From contig OX467083.1 in NCBI GenBank assembly GCA_950106755.1, positions 26,593,029 through 26,657,028 on the forward strand: 64,000 nucleotides of DNA, written 5' to 3'. Shown here piece after piece: positions 35,420-47,075 of the stretch (position 1 is the stretch's first letter; the number at the start of each line of letters is the position of its first letter). Origin of the DNA: Climacium dendroides (taxonomy: Eukaryota; Streptophyta; Bryopsida; Hypnales; Climaciaceae). The position numbers were made by a program, and so were the translations under genes. The notes under the pieces were generated by a model, which saw nothing but the letters and a program-made list of their open reading frames with translations, did not search any database and was not told where the DNA came from.

Positions 35420-35950
35420 AGACATGCAATGAAAAAGTTATGTTTTTTCAAAATAAAAGATAATTCAACTCAATTCTTTAATTTTAAAAAACCCATATCT
35501 TTCATATTGTAGTTCCAAACACCACAAAACTAGTACAAATAGAAAGCTTTCAAAGGAGTGCAAGGTATTTGTTTTGTGGAGTTTGGACATATGATGTTGG
35601 AAGTTATAGTTTTTTTGAAATAAAAGATAATTTAATTCTAAATTTAAATTCTAAAAAAAATTAAATTCTAAATAAATTTAAATTTAAAAAAAATTAAATT
35701 CTTATGAAAATTTAAATTCTGAAAAAAAATTAAATTTTGAAAAAACTTTAGATTCAATAATTTTCACACCATAGGTCCAAACACCATGAAACAAAGTCCA
35801 TGCACCCCTCCTTGTAAAGAGTTTTTCAACAATATTAAGAAGGTTGCTAAATGCCTCACATTTTTTAGATTTTATTGTATTAAATAAACAAAACAAACAA
35901 ACAACCCAACTTAAGGCATAGACTAATGTGCCTTGTATCATTGCCACACT
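35420..35950 (+). repeat. Degenerate repeat related to 32,180-32,540
   Basis: It shares ordered landmarks with the sequence left of the mariner (see 31,615-32,540). It also contains a run of short A/T motifs (variants of 'ttaaattctaaa') at about 35,620-35,750. The text 'aaataaacaaacaaaac' recurs near 57,775. No coding potential. Confidence 0.55.
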
Positions 35951-36577
35951 CAGTTAGTGAGAACGCATATGCGAGGTGTCTTCAGTCAAGCAACACTTGT
36001 TATCGTTTTCACATGTCAAATAAAGGGAAAAACATTCTAAATGATATTAATCAATAAACAACATCTAGACCTGACTATTTGTAGCATTTGTTTGTGAGGA
36101 AGATGAAGTCATTGCAAAGCTCAAAGACTTTGAGGAAAATCAAGGTCGATCGGCCACTTCGTAACTACTCCTAGTACTTAGCCCGTAAGTAGCAGCCAGA
36201 CCACACCTTTCTCACAGGGAAGAAAAATATGAATCAGCACATCTGCCCAGATTGTGCAATTCTCCTCTTTGATAATAAAGTGAAGGACCAGCCGTGTTAA
36301 TAGGGCTAAGTGCCATTGTATTTGCTAGCGTCATTGATGGTTCCATGACCATTATAGTAATACATAATTTACTTTCTTAATGTGGTTTTAGCTATTAGTA
36401 ACAGCCATATCTTTGTTCAAAAAATCTTGCTAAGCTCTGTGTAATTATAAATGATCTTCTATTAAGAGTAATCATGCGTTTACACACCAGAATCCAATGT
36501 TTTGGACAACCCAGTAGACCAAGTGGCAGCCAAATTATTTAGCAAATCCAGTGAGTGGCAGCTAATAAACAACAAGG

Positions 36578-36938
36578 CATCTCAAACTTAAGGACAAACG
36601 GATTATTAACAAATATCTTATTGATTCAATGCCTTCATCACTATGTACTATAATTGCATCGATTATGTGCATTTTTACGTACTAAATCAGTGCGAAAACA
36701 ATGAATGTCAATAGCATACAATTTATGTACTTTAACTATACAATTGTTGTGTTAAAACTATATTAATAGCAATTGTATAGTTAAAGTACATAAACTGTAC
36801 GCTATTGATATTCATTGTTTTCGCACTGATTTAGTGCGTAAAAATGCACATAGTTGATGTGATTATAGTACGTAGTGATGAAGGCACTGAATCAGTATGA
36901 TATTTGTTAATAATCCGTCTGTTCTTAAGTTTGAGATG
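36578..36938. repeat. 361-bp near-palindromic foldback
   Basis: The left arm (36,578 to about 36,746) and right arm (about 36,771-36,938) are about 90 percent complementary over about 168 bp. They begin CATCTCAAACTTAAG and end CTTAAGTTTGAGATG. The interior includes GCACTGATTTAGTGCGTAAA against its complement. The loop is about 24 nt. No target duplication is evident. It is probably a MITE of unknown class; transcribed, it would form a long hairpin. Confidence 0.85.
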
Positions 36939-38252
36939 GGGTTATATGTGTTCCCTGTGGTGATCTGTATGTTCAAATGCACTTGAAACAAACACTCCTC
37001 AATCTTCTTTTATTGTTAATAATTCTTATTAGAGAGGAGGGAAGGTGGGAGATTTTGTTGATATCATGGCATTCAAGGCTTTTCATGCAAATAGCTAGCT
37101 CATAGGATTTCTAATTTCCTTATCTTCCAAACTACTTTACTTGCAAGTTATAGCTATCATTTCTAGAAGTTTCATTCTAAGTACAAGGCAAAAGTCATGT
37201 ATTTGAAGAGAGTTCTAGAAAAAATTTAAAATTAAAATTAAAATTAAAATATAATATTTAAAAAAATCCTTTATTTTCAATGAACATTGTCAAAAATAGG
37301 TGATATACCTTGATGAAACTTTCAAAAATGTGGCTGTGAATACCAAATCTTGATAGAGATCTTGATTCCTAGATTGTTTGTACAAAAGACTAATATGGTG
37401 GCACACAAATGCATTGGAAAACGTGCTACAAGGTATTGGATGTTAAGTCCAAATTAAAGCAAGTAAGGTATTGTGATCTAATGGTTAAGATTTGGCAACC
37501 TTGTTTGTCTAGAATATATGATCACAATGAAAGTGGTATATACAATCAATTATAGCTTGACATTTATCTAGCTTTGTGACAATATTAGATTTTGGCATGA
37601 GGCCAAATGACTAGATAGATGCAATTAGTGGATAGTGCAAATAGGCAAAAAAATATAATTTCTACCCCTCTAATTCATGTAGTACAATCAAAGTACATGG
37701 ACAATGAACAAATTTTGGCTATATTTTGCTCCTAAATAAACTCTAAGCAATACATGTCCCAATTGATGAACATGTAAAAAAGTCACATGAAAGGAGTTGC
37801 GAGGGTGGAAGGGATACCATCCATTCCGATGGGGGCAATGAGGGGTTCATTCACCCCTACCTGTGCAATTCAAAGGTCTAATTCAATCCTTTTTTTGGCA
37901 CCATAGAGCTAGATTGCACCATTTCAAAATAAACACTTACTTTTTGCCAAATAAAAGTAATCTTTTTTTGTCAATTTTTTTTCATTTCCATTAAAAATGT
38001 GGATGGGGTTGCCCAAATTTAGATGAAAAGTGCATGAATATGATTAAAAAGTGTTCATTTTGATCCAAAAGTAGAAATATAATACTTCCACCAAATTTTA
38101 AGTGATAGTCATTCATTAAAGAAAAGGGTTGGTTTAATTGGGTAAAGTCGTCAGCTTCCTATGGTTTAATTGGGTAAAGTCGTCAACTTCCTATAGAAAT
38201 CATCTATTTTGGATATCATGTGAATTGCTAGCTTTAAAAAAATGCAAAAACA
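36939..38252. other. AT-rich intergenic block, no gene
   Basis: No supported reading frame. A 33-bp tandem duplication ('ggtttaattgggtaaagtcg' and following) occurs at about 38,131-38,200. Nothing else is recognised. Confidence 0.5.
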
Positions 38253-38612
38253 CTCATTGGGAGAACAAGCTACTATAGAATTTCCCACAAAATTTGGAGG
38301 ATGAATAGTTCCACTTCTGTCTTGCATGGAGAGATTCTTTGTCATTCATTTGCCTGAAAACATCTTCGGCGTCGTTTAACCTTGTAATACCGCCGCGGAC
38401 ACTTAGTGTGCAATGGATGACAGAGAATTCTTTTGTAAAGGACAGAAATGTACTGACTATTCATCCTCAAAGTTTTGTTGAGAAAAAGAAACACCTTCTA
38501 CAATAGTTTGACTTCCAATGAGTACTTTTCCATTTTCTTAAGCGATTGATTCCCACGGTTTTAGAAAATGATGAAATCCGCGGAGACCAGCCCGTCCTTC
38601 CAGGGTGAAGGG
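38253..38612. repeat. Head-to-head pair of TTAACCCTTAA-family fragments
   Basis: About 38,405-38,612 carries the family's right half: 'caatggatgacagagaat', 'gactattcatcctc', 'gacttccaatgagtactttt', 'cgtccttcc'. About 38,253-38,345 is a fragment in the opposite orientation ('actcattgggag', 'aggatgaatagttcca', 'gagagattctttgtcattc'). Related copies are at 10.3, 14.2 and 60.6 kb. Confidence 0.6.
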
Positions 38613-38786
38613 TCTTCAAGACTCGTTTTCGGTGCAAACGAGTAAAAATAGAGCCGTTCCTGATTATAATTGATGGGATTCGGACGTGGCAGAGGATGTG
38701 GCAAATGCACCCCAACTTGATGAATTGGCGCTCTCACAGATTTCGTCCTCCATTAATGAAAGGGAAATTATGGATGCCCTCCTCCT

Positions 38787-39020
38787 TTATTTACAGGATG
38801 GCATGAAACTTCCAAGGTCAGTGGGTGGATATTGATAGAATCGGCTTGCCTCACAGTCCTTGCGCATCGTACCAGTGGCAACTTGCAAGTGAAGCTCGCC
38901 GTCGTGCAAGTCAACTTCGTTGTCTAGCTTCGGAAAAACGTGCACCATAGCAGCCAGCAGGCTGGTTGCAATTGCAGGATCACGGCGACTGTCGAGGTGA
39001 GGGAGCTTTTCGACAAGCAT
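38787..39020 (-). CDS. Unrecognised 77-aa ORF, possible gene remnant
   Basis: The ATG at 39,020 opens MLVEKLPHLDSRRDPAIATS and ends in TMRKDCEASRFYQYPPTDLG and a short tail before the stop. The frame also remains open upstream (SKKLSSREPNG). Composition is balanced rather than AT-driven, and the text LDNEVDLHDGELHLQVATG looks protein-like. I recognise no family. A second small minus-strand frame just upstream (MNTKRVQITKLASNKQ...) could be an upstream ORF or another exon. The gene would be divergent from the model at 39,427. It may be the last exon of a longer or decayed gene. Confidence 0.35.
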   Translation of the reverse strand: MLVEKLPHLDSRRDPAIATSLLAAMVHVFPKLDNEVDLHDGELHLQVATGTMRKDCEASRFYQYPPTDLGSFMPSCK

Positions 39021-39426
39021 ACCATTGGGTTCACGACTTGATAGTTTCTTGCTCCAGGATCTGCTTGTTACTAGCCAGCTTCGTGATTTGCACTCGTTTT
39101 GTGTTCATTGTAGTCTCAGCAAGGTGCAGAGTATATCGCTAGAGAGAGGCTTCGATCCTTGGCTTGAAATTGCAGTGACGGTGGACTAGATCTCCTGGGC
39201 AGAGTTTACACCACAAGGGACGGCACTCGAAAGGTCTCGGAGGAGGTTTTGGGCTAGGAAAACCCCGTTGCTGGCAGCGATGTCATGTGGCAATTTTAGC
39301 TAGGGCGTAGTACGTCGTTCTCGTGTTGGCAAGAAGACCGGTTTGTGAGAGTTGTGGAGATTCGTGTTTTTTACTTGCACATGCAAGCATAAATTAATAT
39401 TGATTCGATCTCCAAGGCTTGAATTG

Positions 39427-39896
39427 ATGGAGCTCGATTGGTACTCCAAGAAGCAGTTCTCGTCGAACTCTGCGAGACGAGTTGCTACATTGACGACCTT
39501 CATGGGCCATGTGAGTACTCGATCGACACCTTTTTTTTTAAATTTTTTAGCTGCGTTTGGATATCCTTTCTTGAACTTTTTGTTTCGTGGACTTGCGTGG
39601 GATTCCAAGCCTACTTGTGAAGGTTCAGAAGGTTCATGATAAATTATTCTCGGATAAATGCTCAGGTAGGGTCAAGGCTGCTTCTTGTAAAACCCCTGTG
39701 CAGAAGACTGTCGAGTTCGATATCTCTCCCCGCGTCCTCGAGTCCCAAGAAGTGGGACGAGTGTGATGATTTTCTGGACTGCCAACCGAAGTGCATGTCG
39801 TTGGGCAGGCCACGAAGATGGAGGTTCGCACCGTTTCATGAACGAGCGAGAAGAAAACAATACACGCTTTGCTTTGCATGCGTCCTCCATATTTGA
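39427..39896 (+). CDS. Hypothetical 104-aa two-exon small protein
   Basis: Exon 1 is 39427-39510, MELDWYSKKQFSSNSARRVA and TLTTFMGH, with a GTGAGT donor. Exon 2 is 39666-39896, phase 0, after the acceptor GCTCAG. It reads VGSRLLLVKPLCRRLSSS, SPKKWDECDDFLDCQPKC and GRPRRWRFAPFHERARRK. The product is basic, with four to six Cys and an Arg-rich C-terminal half; no membrane segment or known domain is visible. Base composition is closer to that of the real genes than to the neighbouring AT-rich DNA. I do not recognise it. The splice model is by eye only, and a chance structure remains possible. Confidence 0.35.
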
Positions 39897-40252
39897 GAGG
39901 CTCACCTGCAACTAGCTACAAACCTCAGTCTCAACTCTCTTGAGGTCGTATTTATTCAGTCTTATTTATTTAGTTTTTTTTATAGAGTTCTGTTTGCTAA
40001 TCACATTCTAAGAGTTCAGCAGAATGATCGGGATTTCGGGAGCTAGTATGAGATAGTGAAGTCATGACTACCAGCGACCATGCCTGTAATCCAACAAGAG
40101 CATGTTACATGTCACTTGGGTAGTCCAGTCTCACATTCTTTATTCGGGTACGTCTCAGAAATCCTGTTAATTGGACGCAAGGTTACTACTACCTTTCGCG
40201 AATCAAATTATGGCCTTGCACCTCTGCAAGGTTTCAGCAGAATCGATCTCAC

Positions 40253-43200
40253 TTACGATGCCGACCTTGTTTCTGTTTCTGTGATGTTGCCTACTTCCTC
40301 CTGGCTCTTCAGTTCTTGTACCTCGTGATGATCAGTTGGTTCCTGACCCTGTGGGACAATCTCTGGTTTTTCTCCACTTGCTTCGACCGTAGTCCCTAGC
40401 TGTTCAACAATTTCCTGGACAATGGTCTCCATCTTTTCACCAATTTCTTGGACCAGTGTCTCTGGCTTTTCGTCGATTTCTTGTGGGGCATGCACATTGT
40501 CAATCATGTTGTGCTGCATTGGGAGGTTTTCCTTTACGCATACCAGGGCACACAGGAAAGTGAGCCTGAGCCTGACTACCGTAGTATCCAATATACAGTA
40601 CAGATGCCAATGACCGGTCACATATGACTTAGCACTAGTTTCTTTGTCTGTGTGTACTACTCAAATCTAAATATTTTGGAAATGGTGAATACCATTGGTG
40701 TTGACTCCCAAAGTTCCTTAAGATACTTAAAGTTTCATGGAAAAAGTTGCGACTTTTCTCAGATTTAGTTCACATGGGTTTGTAACCCACATCAAAACCT
40801 AACCCACGCTCCGTAGTGGGATTTGAACTGTCCGGTTGAAGGCATGTGTACTTTAAGCAAACTTCAGTAAGATTGCACGCACTGGCAAAGGAAGATTATA
40901 AACTGCAGTTCAGGGTACAAAAAAGCAGCTAGTTGGGATTGGACTATGGTCAGTTCAGTTGTAGAAATCAAACATGAATATTCGTTCTTGAATAGATCGA
41001 CATCACTTTGAACAAGGTCTCACCAGTGGAACGGCAGTTGGTTTCTGTGTGGCTTGGTCTTCTTTGTTACTCGTCGTGATCTGTAACGCAGCAAGGACCT
41101 CTCCAGGCTCCGTTTTTGGACTTGCTGAAAGTTGCTTCTCTGATTTTTCAATCACTTCTTGCCTTGCTTCGATGTGCTGCTCCAGCTGCTTACTGACGAC
41201 TTCGTTTCTTTCCTGTGGATCACCACTAGTCCCCTGCTTTTCTGGGTGGTCTACTGTCGGATCCTCCATGAGCATTATCTGTGGAGAGTAGAGTATCCAT
41301 CAGAATGCATTCACCACAGTATGAAGCCATTCGCACCACACCAATTGATCCAACAAAAGAAGGTATTTGAACACCGAGGAATCGTGTAAGGGAGTGGTGC
41401 TAAAGGCCCGTATGAAGCCTTAAAGTTTTTGAATTTGCGCCGCCGAAATATCACTAACGTCGCGAGATTTGAGCCTGTCGCTACCAAATCTGCTCAGTCC
41501 AACAACCTCTTGATAGCCTACTTTGCCTTTCACTCTTGAAAAATCGCTGCCCATGTGGGCAATTGCTTGGAAACCATTCGGGCTTTAGGCACCGCACTCT
41601 TACGTACATTGTTCCTTGGTGCTCAAGTACCTCCTCTCTTCTACTAGTGCTACCTCTTAGTAGACAGGGATTCAATAAGCGAGGTTCTTTATTTACGTCT
41701 TTACCTGGAACCATGGGTGTCGCAACGCCTGCTTTGCTGTTAGCCTCTTCTCTGGCATGGTCACCAAAAGTCTTCGCATCAAGTCCTTTCCTGTGTCGTC
41801 CATTGCCAATCCTAGGTGGGTTATTGAGACTACCAGGCCAACTCAGAGTACATTCATGCCAATCTTAAGATTGAAAAGGATAAAATAACACCACCAAAAC
41901 AACCTCAGGATTCCTCTTTTCACCCTAAATCCTCAACGTGGCGGTTAAGATATTCCCTTGATATATGTGAACGTACCCTTGATAGGCCTGTAAGAAGGTG
42001 CAGGCCGTTGCTATTTTCTACAATTGCATATTTGGTGACGATGGGAAAGAGATAACTGACTTACCCTCGTAGGACACGGTTTCCCAAACAGGTTGCTTCA
42101 TACTGTACATCCCCTTCTTGATTTTCTGAAACAAAATCGCCTCGTTTGCATCGTCGAACGGAGAGAACCCCGATAGTAGAATGTACATAATCACACCTGT
42201 ACTCCTGACGAAATTGTGTAATGGCTTTATAATTTGAAAAATTTCTCTCAGGCGTGCGTACGCAAAGTAGGACGCAGATTGACATCCAAGTTATACACAC
42301 CGTCAGCTAACTAATCCTGGATATTACTGAAAGATTTCTGTTGAGCGGGGGCAATCACAAGAATGTGGATGCTCAAGAAATCCAAGGATCGAAAGCAGAC
42401 ACAGTTCAATGAACTCTACATGGAAATCTAGTCTTCCAAAATGAGAGTTCTTCTTACCAGAGATCGGCAGCAGGCGTGTAGCACTGTCGTTTCTGGCCGA
42501 CTTCCAACACTTCAGGGGCTGTGAAGAGAGCCAAATTGCAACAGGGAAGCACATCGAATTGGTGCATATTTTGAGAAAAATCTGAGATATAGCCTAGATT
42601 CTCCCTACATAACAATATTATCGAGTTCTAACGGAGATCATTCAGTCATTCTAACTTCAATGTAAGTTACCATAACATGCCTGCATTCACATTCACGTTC
42701 ATATTCGTATAATGTGTCCATGCGGGTCAGGCAGGACATGGGATGTGGGACATTGGGGTGCATGTAATTTTGGTTGCAGAGTGAGGTGTGTCAATGGACT
42801 CTTGGATTAAAATCCCTCCGCGAAAAACCCAGGAAGAGAAAGGTATACATCTGCACTCCGTACATTTCAAGTGGCGACGGAGGCGATGTTGGGTGCACAG
42901 ACAATGGTGATGGCCTTATGGATAATAGAATTGATGACAAAATGAAATCTATTGCTTCATTGCTAACCGGATAAATTTCGAGAAGGATGTTTAGATTCGC
43001 TAACCAACATATTGGGGTGAACCACAAATGGTCGTCAACGGAGCCGCCCCAGCAAAAATCTTGGCTAGACCGAAGTCGGCAATTTTGATTGGCGCATCTT
43101 CTTCGTGCGACTTGAGAAGAATGTTCTCGAGCTGCATACGACAAACCTTTTATCCCTCAACTCTTGTCACCATTCTGCATTTTCCACACTCATCAATCAT

Positions 43201-45065
43201 TATAATACTCAGCCTCACATATGCCAAGACTAACTAGGATGCGCGCAATTCAACCTTGAAGGATGATCTCAATGAATTCTTCAGATAATTCTTCTAATTA
43301 TGTGGTTGAACAGGTAGCCGGGAATAATTTGTAATGTAATGTGGCTCACATCGTACAAAAATGAATTAGGCATGTTTTTTCCTCTTTACTGTCATGTTAA
43401 GTATGGGATTCCGAAATTGTAAAATTACATGAAGGACTTCCAAGTTATTCAACACAAATGATGGAAAGAGACAATGTTGCCAGATGTCTTAAGTTCCAAG
43501 TAATGAGAGAGGGATGGCCTTAAATTGAATACATCAGTGCACAAGTAGAAACATGGTCCGCGGTTTACGACCCACCCCAGTCGAAATGGCAAATTCGATT
43601 GCCAGGATGGACCTTCGAAGTTGAGTCTGCGCGGACCGTGTTCAATTCTACTAGTGATTGGTGCAGATGCAGAAAATTGAAGAGGGAGAACAAACAGCCC
43701 ACCTTGAGGTCTCGATGCATCACACCAATAGAATGTAAATAGGCTACTCCCTCCAGAAGCTGCTTCATAATCCGTGCCGCTTTCTGTTCTCCATATTTGC
43801 CCTTCTTGAGGACTCGATCCAAAAGTTCTCCGCCTGTTACACTGCATTCCAACCTCTTTCGATCACTTCAACCGGCCAATCACCCTTACACTTTCAACAT
43901 GAAATTTGACATTCATGCAAATGGTAAGATAAAAATACTTTTAAAATTTGTTTTAACAAGGACATAAAGAAATACCGTAGTAGGTCAAGAAAAAAAACCT
44001 ACGTACAGCTCTGTGATCACGTACACATTTTTCCTTGTAAAGTAGCATTCCTTGAAGCTGATGCAATATGGATGACGCACCTGCTTGAGCAGAACATCAT
44101 TTGCCATAGATCTCTCTCAGGTAAACGAAAAGGAAAACGTTGTCAAATTTCAAAGTTTGATTTCGCATGGTATGATGCTTTGTATCTATAGTAGAGTTGT
44201 AACTATGGAGGATATTCATATTCATTTGTCAAAGCTGAGGAACCTTATCCAGCACCACAATCTCGGCTTCCAAGCTCCCATCGTTGGGGTCATACTTGGA
44301 TCGGTCGATGACCTTGATGGCGACATCTTGTCCTGTAGCAATGTGCTTCCCTTTTCTCACAATTGAAAATCCTGGAGTACGGCAATTAATCGCCCTCTAC
44401 AATGTTAATATTATGGCACTTCAGGACTCATGTATTGATACACTTGGATGGACTTATAAGCTCGTAGTGCAAGCGTGAAATCAATGAGCTTAATGACCCT
44501 GGTCTACAATCTCCCACTTTTGGTTAATTGCATAGAAAGTTCATACGTAATGATAGGAATTTCGTCTCAAGAGAGTTTGGCTCTTGTACTGAAAGTCATC
44601 TCTGATCTCCCCCCAAACTCCTACCTAGCTATGTGATAATGTTTAAAGTGACCCACAGTAGGTAGATACACCTTTCGTTTACACAACATGATTTCTCTTG
44701 TATAGATACAGTTTCGACAGTTCCATACTTCTTCAAGAAATCTGCAAAATACATCCTTGCCAAAGGAGTTCTTGAGGTTCACTGACAATATTATGAAGCA
44801 TTCCAAGTCCAGATATAATTAAACGTGACTAACCTCCCACACCGATGGTTCTCTTCACTTTGTACAACTTGTGGAACTCCTCTTCCGAGATTTTTTTGAA
44901 ATTAGGGTTTTTCTGGAATTCGTCGACTCGGTCTTCTCCCCAGCTGGCCGACCTGGAGCGCTTGCACGCCTTCAAAAGAGCCCCCAAACAGTTGCGAATA
45001 TTCTCGGGGGACGACGCCCCGTCCTGGGACGCAGGAGCCGACGAGGAGAAGCACGAGACGGGCAT
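40253..45065 (-). CDS. CaMK-group Ser/Thr protein kinase with Glu-rich C-terminal tail
   Basis: Ten exons splice in phase: 45065-44834, 44371-44244, 44080-44007, 43841-43703, 43131-43005, 42518-42458, 42204-42065, 41811-41705, 41278-41024 and 40531-40253, giving 513 aa. The start is the ATG at 45,065 ([11 protein letters not shown]); an upstream frame would need GTG. The catalytic core is complete: glycine loop GVGGFSIV (75-82), VAIK lysine 97, HRDLK (187-191), DFG (210-212), APE (234-236), [19 protein letters not shown], and the closing [14 protein letters not shown] (to 336). It lacks EF hands, so it is not a CDPK, and lacks a NAF motif, so it is not a CIPK. The nearest type is CaMKI/DCLK/Chk2-like. 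Residues 337-513 are an acidic tail with imperfect repeats such as [20 protein letters not shown] see no convincing calmodulin-binding helix. Substrate and role are unknown. Confidence 0.92.
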
Positions 45066-47075
45066 GGTTTTAATGGATTTCCCCGAACTCTTTTCAAGGC
45101 TCACTCTTTCAATTCTCCATTGAAGCTTCAACCTGGAAGCATACTGCACGTTTTACGCAGTACCCCTTGTACCAATACATGGATTTTGTGCATGCTTTAT
45201 CAGCGTTTCGATCTCTAGCTACGCATACTTCCTTCCATAGACACTCAACTGTTTTTCTTTCAGCATCAAATTTCGATCTGCGCACCCTCTGCTTAATTCA
45301 TTTCATGCAAGTCAATTGATAGTGAACATATAACTTATATCACGACTGTGGTGCTTCCGTTTGAATCCAGATCCTGGCAATTTTTCTGAGCCCAACAAGC
45401 AGTTTTCGTTTTGGGGGGGAGGAAATGCAAATCATGTATCGACCTCAGACTGGGAAAATGTGATAATTGGTCTTCATTTTGGTGCAAGACAGGCAATTTC
45501 GTTGCTCAGTGACAGTTACGTATGATATTACCGTTTTTTTCCTCAGTGCCATTCGTTGCATTGACTTGCAAGCTATTCACGAACTAAGTTACTCCGTATG
45601 AAGGAAGGGTTGGTGGAATACAAGACGGTGGGTAGGCGACTTCTGGCGTTCTCTCTTCTCTCTCTTCTCAATTGGGTTTGGCATTTGAAATCCTTGGAAA
45701 AAAAAGTATTCTTCTCACTTCATATGCTATTAGGTCGAGCTTTACAATAGATTTACCACGTGCTTTTCTATAAGCATAGTACAAAATCATAAGTCTTGAA
45801 TTTGAGGTTAACTTTCAAAGAAATTACAAAAAATCTCCAAACATGGTAAATTTTTCTTTAATATTTTATGATTTGTCTATAAATGGGGACTTTCATTAAA
45901 ATGGCGGTATTTTGTGTGTTCCATTTTCAAACCGCCCAATCTAAGCTATAAAAGTGCCATCTAGGATAGATATAGATTTCAAAAATTTAGGACTAGTATA
46001 GATTTTAAAAATCTAAGACTACTATGGATTTCAAACCATATGGTTTGCCAAAGTTGCGGAATGGTGCCATTTTAATGAAATTCTCCATATAAGTAAAATA
46101 TCCTCTAATGCAAATTTGACTTCATCTATATGAAAAGATCTACATAGTTCAACCTTACAACCAATTGAGTTACAGTACAATAGTAATGATGTATGTCAAT
46201 TTTGTTTCATTTGAAGATAACATATGTGAACCATTAAAGGTCTCAAAGACCATTTAGGCCACAAATTTTCACTTGTTTATCTTTATTTTATATTCAAGTA
46301 CAACTTCATACTATAATATACAATAAATACAAAAATAAAGTTGTATAAATCCAATGCAATATAGAGATTTTTACATGACTTTACATGGTATCTATACTAT
46401 CATTCATGAGAGACTTTTTTGTTTTTAACTAAATTGTTTTTTATTGAAGATTTTTGGATTGATGGCATTTTTGGAATAAGATAAACCAACCTATGATAAA
46501 TACTACTACACTTGTTCTATAAATGTTTGTGAATCTCTTCTACAAAGAAAAATCAATGGAATCAATCCTCAAGGTTGGTTTTTAATTGGTAGAAGTCAAG
46601 ACTTTGCTTCTCTTCAACAAGTTGAGTAGGGATAATGTGTCTTTCAAGTTAGTACATTTATTTATCTTACTATGGTAGTCATAGCTCAAATTCAACATCA
46701 TCGCAAAATTAGAAAAGGTACTCTAGGAAATTGAGAAACCCAACAGCACTAACAAATTCCATTGCACTATAAATACATTTGTTAATAATAGTCACCTAGT
46801 GTGAAGGGGCTTGTTGCTGCAACTTCGTATTGGGCCAAGATTGTGAGCATCATCTTGAATTTTACATCTCGTCTATTTCTTCCTCCACCTTTTTACCGTG
46901 CAACTTGAGCTTGAAGTCGTTTAGCCCACGAAAAATTCAACCTTTGGTGCTTTTCCTCCCAAAGCATCAAATTTCAAAACCAGAATTTGAAAGCCCACTC
47001 TGCGTCCACTAATTATCTAACAATAATGAGCTGTTGGTTTGAAAGTTCAAATGTTTTGTCGTGTGTTGGCCTCAG
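45066..47075. other. Divergent intergenic region between kinase and tubulin remnant
   Basis: The first several hundred bases (45,066 to about 45,700) are higher-complexity and presumably contain the kinase 5' UTR and promoter. From about 45,750 it is AT-rich with short repeats ('atagattt(c/t)a(a)aa' several times near 45,970-46,030). A 60-codon frame at 46,830 shows no domain. No first exon for tubulin (MRE... region with the GQAG motif) is present. Confidence 0.5.

Noticed and set aside
36578..36938. Calling the 361-bp palindrome a terminator or an origin
   Set aside because: Eukaryotic nuclear context and near-identical long arms fit a foldback element far better.
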